A model generated the notes under the pieces. That model did not search any database. It saw nothing but the letters and a program-made list of their open reading frames with translations, and was not told the origin of the DNA. From Archilochus colubris (Eukaryota > Chordata > Aves > Apodiformes > Trochilidae): a stretch of 64,000 bases of DNA. Made by a program: the position numbers and the translations under genes. Shown here piece after piece: positions 10,401-22,561 of this stretch. The number at the start of each line of letters is the position of its first letter. Position 1 is the stretch's first letter. The stretch covers positions 1,689,627 to 1,753,626 of the forward strand of contig CM041092.1 of NCBI GenBank assembly GCA_023079485.1. The letters run 5' to 3'.

Positions 10401-13400
10401 TCCTCTCCTCCCTGCTCAAAGTGAGCTGGAGGCAAAGCCCTGTCAGTATTGCAGCAGGGTGGTGGATGGAGGGGAGTGGAGAGAGGTCCTGGGTGTGGTG
10501 GAGTCTCCTCACTTGGGTTTGAACTGTGCCTTGAAACATCTTTGAATCCCTGAGCCATGCCTTGTACCATCTGCTTTGGAGATCCATCACTTTCTTCATG
10601 GACACCACACACCTGGCATGGCTGGGAGCTGGATCTATCAGGTGTTTTCCCATGCATTTTCAAAACTTGTCCCATTCCAGGCACAAGAAGGAAGGGATCA
10701 GGATGAACACTAAGTTTAGGCTACTTACAGGCAAAATAGCCAGAAAAAGGTTCCCGTGTTCAACTCCTTATGTTGGTTATTTCAATTAAATTCCATGCTA
10801 AATGTAAACATTCTTATATAAAGCAAGGTGTTTGCACATCACAGTGGAAATACCACTTCCCTTTTCAACCACCACCACCATCTCATTAGGTTTTTAGTTT
10901 CTGAAAGGACTTTGCTTGGGCCCTGAGCTCTGAGCGAGCCCGGTCAGGTAACCGCAGACGGGGCTGGGTGCAAGGCCCCAAATACATTCATATGGATACC
11001 CCTCCCTTCTCAGGCAGCATATTTATGGCATCAGAGTGAGCTCAAGCAGAGCCTGGGTGCCTTGGTGCCTTTGCCAGCCTCGGGGAGCAAGGTTTTGTCA
11101 CTCACCATGGGGGTTGTAGCAGTAGGCATCCCATCTCTCGCTCCTGTTGAGGCGGATCCCGTAATCGACGATGCCGGTTTTCCCAAAGCCACAGTTGGCT
11201 CCAGCTTTCACGATGGGGTAACCAACCCTGCCCTTTGCCATCCAGCCAGCAGCACACACGTGGAAACCTGGGACAGGGAGAAAATGAGGCACGGAGGTGA
11301 TAAATCAACCCTGGGCAAGAAACTCTGCTTTTTATTCAAGTGTGTAAAGCCTCGCCGGGGCGGGTGAGTGACTCGGGTGTGATTGGCCTCAGAGAAATTG
11401 TACTACAGGGAAGAGCAGAGCTTAGAGAGGCTGATTTGAAACACAGGATATAAAATTGCATTGTGTTCTCCACAACATGATTATTCTTCACTTGAAAGCA
11501 AAGAATCAAACGCAGGTGGAGTGTATGGTTTCCTGGGGAGGGCGTTTTAAGTGCTGTTCCAGCATTTGTAACCAAATTATAGGTTGGGTGAGTTTTAGCA
11601 GAGTGTTCTTTGTTTCCCTTTTGAGGTCACAGAGATTTACTCAATCAAATCTCAAGATCCTGCAGCATTCAGCTCTGCTGAGAGTGAATAAAATGCTACC
11701 TACAGAAGACAGCTCAGAAAACAAATTTTTTTGTTAAGATACTTCCAGTTTAAACACCTGAAATGCCTCGAGTATTTCTTGCTAAACAGAAAGCATCTCC
11801 TGGCTGAAAACCTGAAAACAATAACCAAAGAGTATTGCTCACTGTCTGGTAGAGACCAACTTGATGTTTTCACTGAGACAAACTGGAACACATTTGTGGT
11901 GTCCAAGGACAGAGGAGACAACAGTCCCCTTTTTGCACGTGTGCTGAGAGCCAGCTTCTGACCCAAGGGCACAGCCTGCAAATTGCTGGAGTGGAGGATA
12001 TTTTCCACAGTTTTCCTCATGCTCTCAGTGAATTGATGATTTCTCACCAGGAAACAAACAGAAATCAGGTACAGAATCTCACTCAGCTCCACCTTTCCCT
12101 CCAAGCACACCACTCACCCTCTCTCAGGCCAAACACACCTGGAAGCCACAATGCTGCGAACCAGCAACACCTGTACTTGAGGAGCTCCCTGGGGATAAAT
12201 CCCTGGGGATAGCCACTTTCCTCTGCAGGTCCCGGGTGCTGTCACTTCCCAGCTCCACCCTGGGTGCTGCTGGTTCCAGGGCTGTGCTGCAGCTGGAGAT
12301 CAGTGGGGTTTGTGGCTCTGGGTGTGCAGGTGCTGTCCCTGACAGGTCTGTGGGTCCTGCAGGCACCTTCTGGGGAAATGGCATGGAAGTTGGGCAAAAA
12401 TCCAGGGGGTTTACAAGGCTCTCAGTCACAGAGTTTGGTGAAAACACAACTGGCAACATTAGGAAGGGTGGTCAGTAGGTTAAGGGAAGGTGAGACCTCC
12501 CTGCAGTGCTGGGTCCAGCTCTGGAGTCCCTTCCCCTCCCGAAGAAGGACATGGAGCTGTTGATAACTGAGATACTGGGAGGGCTGGAGCCACGCTGAGA
12601 GACTTGGGGTTGTTCAGCCTGGAGAAGGCTGTGAGGAGACCTTAGAGTACCTTCCAGTGCCTGAAGGGGCTCCAGGAAAGCTGGGGAGGGACTTTGGACA
12701 AGGGCCTGGAGGGATGGGATGAGGGGGAGTGGATTTGAACTGGAAGAGGGGAGAAGGAAGTGAGGTCTTAGGCAGAAATCTTTTGTTGTGAGGGTGCTGA
12801 GCCCCTGTCCCAGGTTCCCAGAGAAGCTGTGGCTGCCCCATCCCTGGCAGTGTTGAAGGTTGGATGGGGCTTGGAACACCCTGGGCTGTGGGAGGAGTCC
12901 CTGACCATGGCAGGGGATTGGAACCAGATAATATTTCAGGTTCCTTCCAAGCCCAACCAGTCTGTGAGTCTGTGATTCCAGGGATGACAGCTGTGAAAAG
13001 CAAAGAGCCATGATTATTTGCAAACCTATTTTCCTGGCTGCCTCCAGCTGCTGATAGGTGGCCAGATGTCCCCCCTCATATTCACAGACAGCTTTGGCTT
13101 CTGCATAGGTGAGCTGGTACTTCCCAGACCGTGACTCCCTGTGGTACACTCCAGCTGCTCGTTCTGTGGGACCAAAGCAGGACAGGATGTCAGGATTGGG
13201 TCACACCCCCCCCCCAGGATGCTCCCCCTGCCCCCAGCAGTGTCCCCACCACCTGGGCTTTGGGCTGCTCTCTCCAGGTGATAAGAGAAACAAAACCTCC
13301 AGCTGTGCCCCTTGAGGGAAGTTGTGGGGAAAAGCCATCCCTCCCATCCCCAGGAGGGTGCACGTTTCTGCAACCCAAAGGTAGGGGTTTGTTTGGGAGA

Positions 13401-16400
13401 AGTTTTTGAGCAGCAGAGCCAGCCAGGGCTTGGTGAGTTTTTGCACAACAGAAAATCAACAAAGGCTGGGGAGGAGTCCCCAGGGACCCTGCAGCAGGCA
13501 GTAGTTATGGGAACCATGGGCTGGTGTCAGCATCCACAGCTCCACACATCCTATCTGACTCGGGGGAAGCTCCTTCTGGGCTCCTATCACAGCCTCCTCT
13601 TGGATGTAACTCCAAGTGCCTTCATAAGATGAATCAGAGCTTTGTTTTGACTCTCCAGAGAAGTTAAATCAGAGCTACTTGGAGAGAGGAGAGGCAGACA
13701 CTGAAGGGAAGAAAAATGTCAAATAAAAATATCTGAGCTTGTGTCACAAAGGGCAGGACCAGAACAATTGCTGGCTGACATTTTCACTGCACACAAAACC
13801 AGTGCACTTAGTTAATTTTTTTTTCCCCTCTGCTCTTGCAAGTCCAACACGAAGCATCTTTCCAGGGAAACCTTGAAACTGTCACTACTACTGCAAGTTT
13901 TATAATATTTTCATGTTGCACTTGTCTGATGCCATATGTATGGAAATCTGTCCCAGAAGCAATCTGCATATCTGATCTGAACGGGGTTTTTGTTTAGATC
14001 TTTCTTCTATTTAGTAGAATCTGAGAGAAAGGGCTGTCAGTAGCTATCACTGGTCAACACCACTGAAGGAAGACACAAAACAGGAAACATTTTTTCCAGT
14101 AGTTATTGGTACCATGGGAAAAAAAAGAATGTCTTTTTAGGGACATACTTTGAGTCAGTAGTTTTGGCTAGGTTAGGGTATTTTTTTTTTAAAGAAAGCT
14201 ATGGCCACCACTGAATTGTGGTTAGGGATGGTGAGAACCCTTCTTAGACACAAAGTGATGTTTGCCAGTGCAGATTTTGGACCCAGAATCACTGGCCTTG
14301 TGCCCAGTGAAGTAAATAATATTGCTGACAGCAGGCTCAGAGATGGAGAGAGCTTCCCTGTAGCATCCCTGGGAATGTCACTGGCACGAGGTAACACACA
14401 TTGTGTGCAAAAAATCCTTCCAAAGAAGCCACTTCCAGTGCAAAGAAGAGTCACAGCTAATAAACTGTGGAATAATGGCATGCTATATGTTTTTTTAATT
14501 TATTTTGATTAAAGATGTACCCATAGGAAGGAATACTTTTCATTCATCCATCATGTCCAACCTGATATTTACTCACTGCTTCTTTCCAGTATTTCCATAC
14601 TGGATTCAGTATGCATGAACTGAAACTCTGCCTGCTACAGAAAACAGCACATTTTGAGCTTTGCTGCACATCCAAGGGACAGCCTGGAACTGACACTGCT
14701 GCTGGGGAGTGAACTGGAAGGCAGGCTGTGGAGCCTGGGATCTGCTCTGCTGCACCCAGAGTAAGAGGTGGCTGAATTCTGAGGTTTGTCACCACTGCCA
14801 AGGTGACAGCCAAGACAAGAGCAGTCTCCAAGCTTTGTTGGTAAAATTCTCCACTCTGCTCCTTCCCTGGAGCTGCTGCTGGGTGTGCACCCAGGGCTTC
14901 AGGTCACCACTGCTTGGGCTCATCACCCCTTGGACCTAAAAACTCTCAGTTTTTAGTGGTTCTCCTGACTTTTTCACCTGGCTTTCAACTCTTCCCCCTC
15001 CAAAGGTACCTACTCCCATTTCTTGATGCTAAGATGGACAGGCACCACGTTTTTCAGTGCCTGCCCAGGTTGCTTGCCCAGCAGCAGCTCCAGGAACTTT
15101 TCCTGCAGTGTCTGGGGGGGTGGTGTTGCCTTGCTCAGAGCAAGCACCAATCTCTGCTTACAGCTCCTCTGCAGGGTGACAAAAGCAGCCTTGGAAGGGA
15201 TGGATGGACCACACACCACCAGGCTGTGAGTTTTGATGCTGGTTGGGTGTCACAGTTTAATGGGATACAGTATTCCCTGATGGTGTATCCTGATTAACTG
15301 GTCAGACCTTTCACTGGTGGTTTTTTCATCCTCCCTCTTCATCACATCAGGGGCTGCAGAGGCAGAGAAACTACACCAGCAAAACCAGACCCAGGTCAAA
15401 GCTTAGGAACTGGGTTTCACTTTCTTTCTGTGTGTCTGTAGATAATTTACACACATATTCTCAGCCACACATCAACTACTGTCAGTCTTGACAGGGGTGA
15501 CACCACGGCTGTGTAGATAAACCTGCATACAATATCCTCACCTGCAGGCACCAGCACGTGCCTGTCCCTGTAAATGTGTCCCCTGCCTGTCCCACAGGGC
15601 CACCTCTGCAGAGTACAAAGTGTCCCAGCCCCAGCTGAGCTTCTCCTCTCATGGGGGACTCTGCCTCAGGGCTGTATCTGACCCTGACCTGCCTGAACAG
15701 GGACAACTTTCACCAAAGTTCTTCCCTTCTTTGCCCAAAAACCTGCATGCTGGGGCTGCTCTCTCAGAGATTTATCCACCCGTTTTTCTTGCTTGGTTCT
15801 CACTCAGAAGGTTGTGGCTGACAGGACAAGGTTTTTTTCCAGCTTACATTTCTTAAAATCTCTCCTGGAAGCACAGCCACAGAGGATCCTGCAAGGAAAG
15901 TGACCCTCTCCTCACCCACAGCAGTAGGAGCTGGGAAAAACGCAGCCAATCCCTTCTGCACAAACACAACAAGTATGGAATCTGGCTGGATAAAGTGCCC
16001 TCAATTTGCATGGCACAGTGCTAAATGCTAAATAAAAAATAAACACTTAGCTTTGAAGCAGAAGGTGGGCACCCAGAGCTGCTGGCAGGGACCTCACAGT
16101 CCAACTCAGGGTACTCCCCAACCAAACGAGGTGGGTCTGGCCCCCTACATCACCCTATCTTAACACAGGATGTCCCAAAAATCCTGCTTGGTGACACTCA
16201 GAGGAGCATATTTGGGGAAGACTGCTCCAATCCTCTCCTCAGCTGACACCAAACCTTGGGTTGGGATGTGCTGGTGTCAAAACTGAGCAGCAGCAAAATC
16301 CCCACTGCCCTAAGACAGACGGTGATGGAGTCACCAGCAGCAGGACCACTGAGGGAACAAAAAATGTGTTGTAACAAGGAAAAAGGCCAAAACCAGGCGA

Positions 16401-18401
16401 ATTCCTGGGCTGCCAGCATGCCCACATTTTATGTCTGGGGTGATGGTTAGTTGAGGAAGAAAGGTAAAATAGAAAACTCCCTTAATTCTCAAGTTAGTCT
16501 TGGTAGTGCTTTCTCAGAAGAAGAGATGAGCACAGCTCAGATGTCTCTGCACATTCTGAGATTTTATTCCAGGGGCAGAAGGAGGTAGGTCTTGTTTTGA
16601 TGCTCATGCATAGTGATTACAAGATTGGGGTTATTTGTTTTACTGCTCAAGTTGCACTTTTTAGTTTTTAATGTGAAGATTTGTCAAATTGGATTGGTTG
16701 CAGTTTTGCCAGATTTTTCCTTTGTTGATCTACAATGTCACTGAATTCCACTGGTAATTCAGTTAGCTGCATTTTGAGGTTAGTTTCAACAATTTCATTG
16801 CTATAGTTACACTAAATGGTGCTTTTCCAAAGGAGGTTCAACAGAGTCCCAGAAAGCAGAGCAGTTATTTCAAAGTTCCACACTGTGCTTCCAGATTTTC
16901 CATGGGTTTTGTTTTTTTTTAGAGCAAGTTATCAGTTTTATCATGGTTTATTTTTTACTCTTATGGGAAATGCTAAAGATGTAGCAAAACAATGTTGTTA
17001 TGCAAGCCAGCTAACACTCTGCTCCTTTATTTTAAATAACCAGATTTAATTTTTTTTTCCTTCAAATTGATTTCAATTCACCAAACTGCTTAAATGTTCT
17101 TATCACAAATTCACATTTCTGTGGTACAAGCCCCTGAAGGCTACATCCAGGGAGGCAAATAAAACAAATATCAGGGCTTAACACAGCCTCAGTCCTACTT
17201 ATCTTCCATTCCTCTTTCCTGTTATTCCAGACAGGAATACAAGCTTTGCTGTTTACCCACACAAACCTCTCTCATCCTTTTTTTTTTCCTTTCTGGAGCC
17301 ACACGAGGTGTTACCCAAAGCTGCCAAACTGTCCTACCCTGGGGCTCCCTCCCATCTGAGCCCCTTCAGCAGCCATGGGACACGTGTTCCAGGTTTAGAA
17401 GGAAAGAGAAGTCATTAAAAATGTGCAGTCAGATGGAAAACAATCCAGATCACCTCTCCCTCTCGTTTACCTTCCTGTCACTTTACGTGGTCCTCTGGGA
17501 TGGGACTGGAATCACGTGGCTGCTGCACTGGAGCATGGACACAGTCCCTCTGGAACACCTGAGCACAGCAGAAATCCCTCAAAAGCCTTAAAAAAAATGC
17601 CCAACCCTCTAGAGAGGACAAAGGTAAGTATTTGTCTAGGAAACAGAGCACTGTTTCTGTGTTGGCATCCTTGGTGTGGCTGTGTTCTGAACAAGTTTCC
17701 CTGTTGTACTGGATGCCTACAGAGATCTGCAAAAGAACTATTTAAACCCAGCAGTAAGAGGAGTCAGAAACTACTCCCACAGCACTTTCTACAGCCCTCT
17801 TGAAATCTTCCCTCCCCTGTTTAATGATGTGGACAAACCAACAGCCAAAGCAGATACATTTCTGTACTTCCCTGGAAAACCTAGGAAATATTATTGCTAT
17901 AATTTCCAGATCATTTAGTTTCATCTGTAGGACCCCAGGCATCTGAAGTATGGTCATGCAGAAAGTAATTCATTCCTTTGGCAAATGTTGCTTTTTCTCA
18001 CTCGTTTTCCTTCATTAGAAGCAACTGTTATTTAATGCTGTTTTCACTTTACCTCATGCTGCAGGAAAAGGCATTCAGAGGAAATATTCTGTAGCTGCTT
18101 TTCCTTGCACTCCAGGGAGAGAGCAAAAATAGTAAACTCCTAAGGAGAAAACTTGAAGTCACTGCTTAGATAAAATGCTCCCCAGTTTCTGTGCAGGATT
18201 TTGCTGGTATTAACTCACAGCTCCAGTCTGCAGTTCTAGGTGCTCATCCTGTTAGAAAAACCCAGGGAGTTTTGCAGCAAAACATTGATGATTAAATTCT
18301 CTCTTACCCAACCAGATGGAGTTATGCAGCACTCCGTCCTTGAATCCCCATGCCCGAGCCTTGTCCCACAGCAGGGCAGAGAAGAAAATCAGTGCAATCA
18401 T
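6318..18401 (-). CDS. TNFAIP6: TNFAIP6 (TSG-6), complete, six coding exons
   Basis: The six exons (94, 138, 162, 229, 41 and 164 coding bases) splice to 275 residues, against 277 in human. TSG-6 is a secreted, inflammation- and ovulation-induced protein that binds hyaluronan through its Link module and transfers heavy chains from inter-alpha-inhibitor to hyaluronan. Visible parts are a signal peptide (residues 1-17, hydrophobic [11 protein letters not shown]), a Link module at about 36-130 with its four cysteines ([28 protein letters not shown]), a CUB domain at about 135-247 ([43 protein letters not shown]) and a short Ser/Thr/Lys-rich tail. Asn-X-Ser/Thr sequons occur at HNSIW, LNRSERW and KNATS. 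All borders are GT-AG, although intron 2 has a weak GTTTGC donor. Where human has RYCGDE this bird has RFCGDE. It is head-to-head with NMI across about 18 kb. Confidence 0.97.
6534..6862 (-). mobile_element. CR1 LINE 3' fragment
   Basis: Starts with the CR1 3' tail (ATCATAGAATCACAGAA) in reverse, then GGCTGGGTTGGAAGGGACCT. It is truncated near 6862. It lies 50 bases beyond the TNFAIP6 exon 6 acceptor, in intron 5. Confidence 0.9.
6905..7358 (-). mobile_element. CR1 LINE 3' fragment (second tandem copy)
   Basis: Same family and orientation as the copy at 6534 and separated from it by about 40 bases, with a longer 5' part (reads to CTGGTTGCC). Followed by an A-rich stretch. Confidence 0.9.
7467..7496. 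repeat. Poly(A) tract
   Basis: About 30 consecutive A in TNFAIP6 intron 5. Confidence 0.9.
7841..7881 (-). CDS. TNFAIP6: TNFAIP6 coding exon 5 (41-base mini exon)
   Basis: Acceptor TTTTTCCAG, donor GTAAGA. Encodes (R)[14 protein letters not shown] with split codons at both ends, matching the short CUB exon of human TSG-6. Confidence 0.95.
7882..8804 (-). other. TNFAIP6 intron 4
   Basis: AT-rich intronic sequence. A small patch of GGGTTCTGGGTTA/GTTAGGG words at about 8117-8153 resembles telomeric repeats but is too short to call. Confidence 0.6.
8805..9033 (-). CDS. TNFAIP6: TNFAIP6 coding exon 4 (CUB domain, main part)
   Basis: Acceptor TTCTCTTAG, donor GTAAAG. Encodes [36 protein letters not shown], the following beta strands and [15 protein letters not shown]. 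The acidic calcium-site residues of CUB domains (E..D...D) are present. Ends in phase 2. Confidence 0.97.
9764..9871. repeat. (CTTTCT)n microsatellite
   Basis: About 18 copies of a TTTCTC hexamer, flanked by CTTT units, in TNFAIP6 intron 3. Generates spurious Phe/Ser- and Lys/Glu-rich open frames on both strands. Confidence 0.95.
9924..9985 (+). repeat. Unclassified 62-bp interspersed repeat, copy 1
   Basis: Shares about 85 percent identity by eye with 11556-11617 (CCAGCATTTG...TTATAGG.TGGGTGAGTTTTA.CAG.GTGTTC). No family recognised. Confidence 0.55.
11106..11267 (-). CDS. TNFAIP6: TNFAIP6 coding exon 3 (Link module, second half)
   Basis: Acceptor GTCCCAG, donor GTGAGT. Encodes [20 protein letters not shown], the NCGFGKTG turn and the block [17 protein letters not shown], with hyaluronan-binding-type Tyr and Arg positions retained. 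Phase 1 to 1. Confidence 0.97.
11556..11617 (+). repeat. Unclassified 62-bp interspersed repeat, copy 2
   Basis: Partner of 9924-9985 in the same orientation, on the other side of TNFAIP6 exon 3. The flanks are unrelated. Confidence 0.55.
12467..12985 (+). mobile_element. CR1 LINE 3' fragment, more diverged subfamily
   Basis: Reads GTTCAGCCTGGAGAAGG ... CCCAGAGAAGCTGTGGCTGC ... CCTTCCAAGCCCAACCAG and ends with GTCTGTGAGTCTGTGATTCC. It is related to the copy at 63500. It ends about 40 bases from TNFAIP6 exon 2, antisense to the gene. Confidence 0.8.
13026..13163 (-). CDS. TNFAIP6: TNFAIP6 coding exon 2 (Link module, first half)
   Basis: Acceptor CCCACAG. Encodes (E)[36 protein letters not shown] and QQLEAARKI, ending in phase 1. 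The donor is GTTTGC, a weak match to the consensus; the joined codon G|GT continues correctly into exon 3. Confidence 0.96.
   Translation of the reverse strand, partial: NEQLECTTGSHGLGSTSSPMQKPKLSVNMRGDIWPPISSWRQPGK
13164..18307 (-). other. TNFAIP6 intron 1 (5.1 kb)
   Basis: No coding exon recognised. It contains a C-rich run near 13207-13216 and otherwise unique-looking sequence. Confidence 0.6.
18308..18401 (-). CDS. TNFAIP6: TNFAIP6 coding exon 1 (signal peptide)
   Basis: ATG at 18401, encodes [17 protein letters not shown] and the mature N-terminus [14 protein letters not shown]. Ends in phase 1 before donor GTAAGA. The WGFKDG...HNSIWLE segment matches human TSG-6 and rules out other upstream starts. 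Confidence 0.93.
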
Positions 18402-18502
18402 CTCTCCTGGATGAGAAGGGGGTAACTATTCCCTGTGAAAACACTCAGGGTAACTCCTGCTAGCAGCTGGCTGGGTCCTCTTGGAACATCTGGTAGCCAG
18501 AT

Positions 18503-18510
18503 CTTAAATA
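18503..18510 (-). promoter_or_regulatory. TNFAIP6 TATA-like box
   Basis: TATTTAAG on the minus strand, about 105 bases upstream of the start codon, spaced correctly to the C/EBP-like and AP-1 sites further upstream. Confidence 0.6.
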
Positions 18511-18565
18511 GTGCTTTCAGCTGTGAGGTCAGCAAGCCTGCTCCAATTGTGCTGGCTGTAGTGTT

Positions 18566-18575
18566 ATTACACAAT
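18566..18575 (-). promoter_or_regulatory. C/EBP (NF-IL6)-like site, TNFAIP6 promoter
   Basis: ATTGTGTAAT on the minus strand differs from the C/EBP consensus ATTGCGCAAT by C-to-T changes. NF-IL6 control of the human TSG-6 promoter is established. Confidence 0.6.
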
Positions 18576-18602
18576 TAAATGTGATGTCTGCAGTTGTCCA
18601 TG

Positions 18603-18609
18603 TGACTCA
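18603..18609. promoter_or_regulatory. AP-1 site, TNFAIP6 promoter
   Basis: Perfect TGACTCA, about 30 bases upstream of the C/EBP-like site and about 95 bases upstream of the TATA-like box. AP-1 is an established regulator of the human gene. Confidence 0.65.
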
Positions 18610-19414
18610 CTTTTGGCTCTCTGGATTCCCACTGTGTCCAGGAAACCATTCTGCAGCACACAGGAACCCTGCTCACTCCCCAGCACTCGCTGCCTTCAGG
18701 TGCCCCCAAACAATAAATGTCAGAACCAGCTGGTCTGATCCCAGTGTTCCCAGTCACACCACTTACAGGGCCAAGGAGAATCATACACACTGCCTCACAT
18801 TCTCATTTAAACATTCTGTTCAAATGCATAATTTGCATTTAATTTCACAGAGATCTAATCAATGAAAAAAAAACCCTAAGGAGAATATTTTGCAGGGGCT
18901 CCTTGGGTTCAGTTTCCCTGTGTGGGATCTGGAACTGCAAGTCAAGCTCCCAGATCAGCACAAAACTGCAAGTGTCAAAAACAGATGCTCTTTGTTCTGC
19001 AAGAAGGAAATAAAGCTAAAATCTTCCCTTGCTAACCACAGTTTGAGATCTGATTCATAGCATGACAGCTGTCTGCTTGTCTTCCCTTCTGGCTGGAAGG
19101 GAACACTGCAGCTGCTCCTGGGGATGAGTGGGAGAGGAGGAAGGGGGCAAGATGAGAGTATGGAAAAAGGTCTGGTGCTCCACACTCCTGGAAGGCTCTG
19201 CTCTCCAGTGCTGATAATATTCATGATTTCTGAGTCAGGAGCAATAGCAAGAGACGTGCTCATGACCATGAACACAGTCAAATGAAAATAAAAGAGAAGG
19301 AAAGGTTGGAGGACTCTGTGCCTCCTCAAAAACACTTTATGCAGATGACTGTTGTGCCAGAGAGGAAGATCTTCATCACTCCAGTCTCCATAAGAGGTGT
19401 TGGATGCCCAGTAC

Positions 19415-19418
<4 letters not shown>

Positions 19419-19460
<42 letters not shown>
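19419..19460. repeat. (CA)n microsatellite
   Basis: About 21 CA dinucleotides upstream of TNFAIP6. Confidence 0.95.
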
Positions 19461-19461
<1 letters not shown>

Positions 19462-20054
19462 GTGTTCCCCCCACCTACAACTCAGGCAGATGCTGGAGGG
19501 GATTCCTGTGGGGAAACAGAGTTGGGAGAAAGCCTTTCCCCTGCATGAGGCACCTTAAAATCCCAACATCTTGACCTGTCCCTCCTCAGCACTCACCCAT
19601 GAGCAAACATGTTCTTCCAAGTGCCCCTACATGTACATTCATGCTGTGCACACCTACACCTTGCCTCTCCCAGTCTGAATCCAGCTGTGGGTGCTCTTCT
19701 GACGAAGTTAATGCACCCTCTGATGTCCATCCCAGAAAGTTCCCTTTAGTTCCCTCTGACCAGCCTGGGCCATTTGGGGCTTATCATCCTCTTTCCTGCC
19801 ATGCTGGGGATTGGGATGCTCAGATCAGGGTTGCTGCTGCCCAGTTGGTTCCCCAGTCCCCACCATGCTGCTTGTCCCAGCACACTGCAATTCCTCTGTC
19901 AGCAAACCCAGAAAGCATGCAGAGACTTGGCTAATGGCATAGAGGTAGGAGCCCAACCCTTTTCCCTCTTTCTAGATTCAAGGATTTGTATTTTATCTAC
20001 TTTAATGCCCACTAAATGAGAGTCCAAGCTTTGTGATGAGACCTAATTCTAGTG

Positions 20055-20145
20055 GGAAATGTCCCTGGCCATGGCAGGAGGGTTGGATCTTGATGATCTT
20101 TAAGGTCCCTTCCATCCCAAACCATTCTATGATCCTAATTCAACA
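20055..20145 (+). mobile_element. Old CR1 3' tail
   Basis: CCTGGCCATGGCAGGAGGGTTGG followed by TGATCTTTAAGGTCCCTTCC and CCATTCTATGAT: the last about 90 bases of a diverged CR1. Confidence 0.75.
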
Positions 20146-22561
20146 TTATTCTGTGAAGCATCTTGATCACAGCCTCTTGCTTTCCTAACATCAACATCCA
20201 GGGATGTGTCTGAGGTTACCTGGGACTGAGGGGTGAAGGTGGCAGTGTAAATATCAGGAGGGTGGTGAAAGAAGAAGGCACTGCTGGGCATTTGGCTCCA
20301 GAGCATTGATTTCTCATGAGCTGAAGGAGACTGTCACTCAACCTTTGCTGGTGGGGAGTTCTCATCTATTCTCATGGCATCTTCTGGGAACCTAGAAACA
20401 ACAGAGAGGCATGAGGGAAGGACTGGAAACCCAAGGAAAGGGAAAATTCAGCAGTGCTGTAATTCACTGTAATTTAAAAGGACAAACTACTGGTTTAGAC
20501 TGGGAGAAACCTCTCAGAGTGATGTGGAGATTTCTCTCTCTGAAAGGAGAACGTTGTGGGTGCCTTTCTCTGCCTTTCCCCTGCCATTCCCTGGAAATTC
20601 CTCTGGATGATATGGCAAAGTGAGCTGAAAGCTTTCATGCTCTCCTATCAGAGCCAGATGTCTGCACCACAGGGAGCTGCTCTGTTCTGTGGGTGGGGGG
20701 TGCCAGCCCCCAAAATGTGTCAGCAGTGACTAAGTCAGGGAAGGAAGGAGTGGATACCCACTTGGAGATGAGATGTAAAAGACTGCCAAGTGGAAATTAT
20801 TGAGAAAGACACTCATGCAATAAGGAATTAATTGTTTTCACTGAAGTTAACTGTTCCTGGTGAAAGGCCCCAGTGAGAAAAAAAGCAAATTAATAACCAA
20901 AGGACTCCAAGTAGCAAACAGTTCTAATAGTGACAGTGTCTGACAGCACCTCATGATTTATACAAGGCCTAATGCTGGGATGGATATTTACCTCCCTGGA
21001 GGAACAAGGCTGTGTGTTTTCTAGAGAAGGGCAGCTGGGTAGAGTGAATATTTTGAGACCTGAGGACACAAAGTTTGTTATTGTGTTTCTGGAACCTGAA
21101 ACAGGGGCTCCAACTGCAGCCAAGGTGTAAGGCTCAGCAGTGACACTGGGTGACACGTTCAGCCTGACACATCTGGCTCCCAAGTGAGCTGGAAAGGAAA
21201 GTTTTCATCTGCAAACCCTGGCAGAACCCTCCACCAACAGGAAGATGCTCCACAGCTGCATGAGGACACTTGGAGACATCCATCTGACAGTGCTTTCTTT
21301 AGTTTTCCTCCAAGTTTTCCACATTTAAATATATCCCAGACAAACCTTATATAAACTGGGAGAGGGGGACACAACTTAACTCTTAACTTAACTCAACTCA
21401 ACTCTCCTTAACTCTTTCCATGCGTATATTTGTTAAGAAATACAGTTTGAAGGTTATCCTCTGGCTTTGACTGGAGTTTGGAGTAAGCGATTCACTTGGA
21501 ATTTCTGTGATATAAAACTCATTGCAATGCCTGAGAGGGAAACCCCCCCCCAGTAGCTTAATGGGTGACCCACTGAGGAGAGAGGCATTTAAAAAAAAAA
21601 ACCAACAGTGTATGTGGGTCATGAGTCTTTTTTGCAAGAATTTAAACGTTAAGTACCTAAGCTTTTGATTTTTCTTGTGTTTGTAAATGAGTGAAAGTTG
21701 TGAACATTTTTATGGCTTTTTTATTCTAAGATTTATATGTTACTACTGGTGATACAGAATTAATTGCAATTATATAATTTAGAGCTTTGGGAATGACCCC
21801 AGGAATGGTGTGTTTAGATGGAAAGGCACAGAGTGAAAGGCCCTTCGTTGTCAGGGGGCTGCAAGAAACTGTAATCCTGTTCAGAAAAAATTAGTTGGTG
21901 GAAAGTGTATGGAAAGGGAGTACAGAGAGTGTGAAACAGTTAAAGCTAAATTTTCCTTACAAGAAAAGGTTTAAAGTAACTGATGTGAAAGGGGGAAATG
22001 TGTCTTCACTGGTTGGATATACACTGGGGGAAAGCTGAGCATGGGTGAAGAGCTATTTAACCTAAAGAAGGGAAAACCCCAACAATATCATCCCCCCCAT
22101 CCCACCTGTAGTTAATTTTAGGCTCAAAAGCAGAAGACAATTTCAAACCATAGGACTCAAGAATTGTTAGAAGAGGCAAACAAAGAGAGCATCTACCTTA
22201 TCTTGAGATGATACCTGAGCAGGAGCTTGGGTTTGATGTTCATTGAAAGAAAGCCTTTCACAGTGCCATCCAATCTGTATCTCACTTCAAATGGATTTTA
22301 TTTTAATTTTCATGACCTTAGCTGTCAAGGTACGTGTACCACGCTCCAGGACCTCCATGGAGATCTCAAGAACCATCAGGTTCCAGCCAAATGCCCCATG
22401 GCAGAGATGATCACACCAGAATTATTCCTGGCAGATACCTGAGGCCCATCCGCATGAACCTGAGGTGGTGGCAGTTCCACAGCCTCCTGGTGCTTAACCC
22501 TTCCTAACATTCTAAATACCTCCCTTAGCCAGAGGGGCTGCAGTAACTGAAATACAGACAC

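Larger units (their letters stand above)
18620..22560. other. Intergenic, TNFAIP6 upstream side
   Basis: Apart from the (CA)n tract and an old CR1 tail, no gene or repeat family recognised. Confidence 0.55.
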
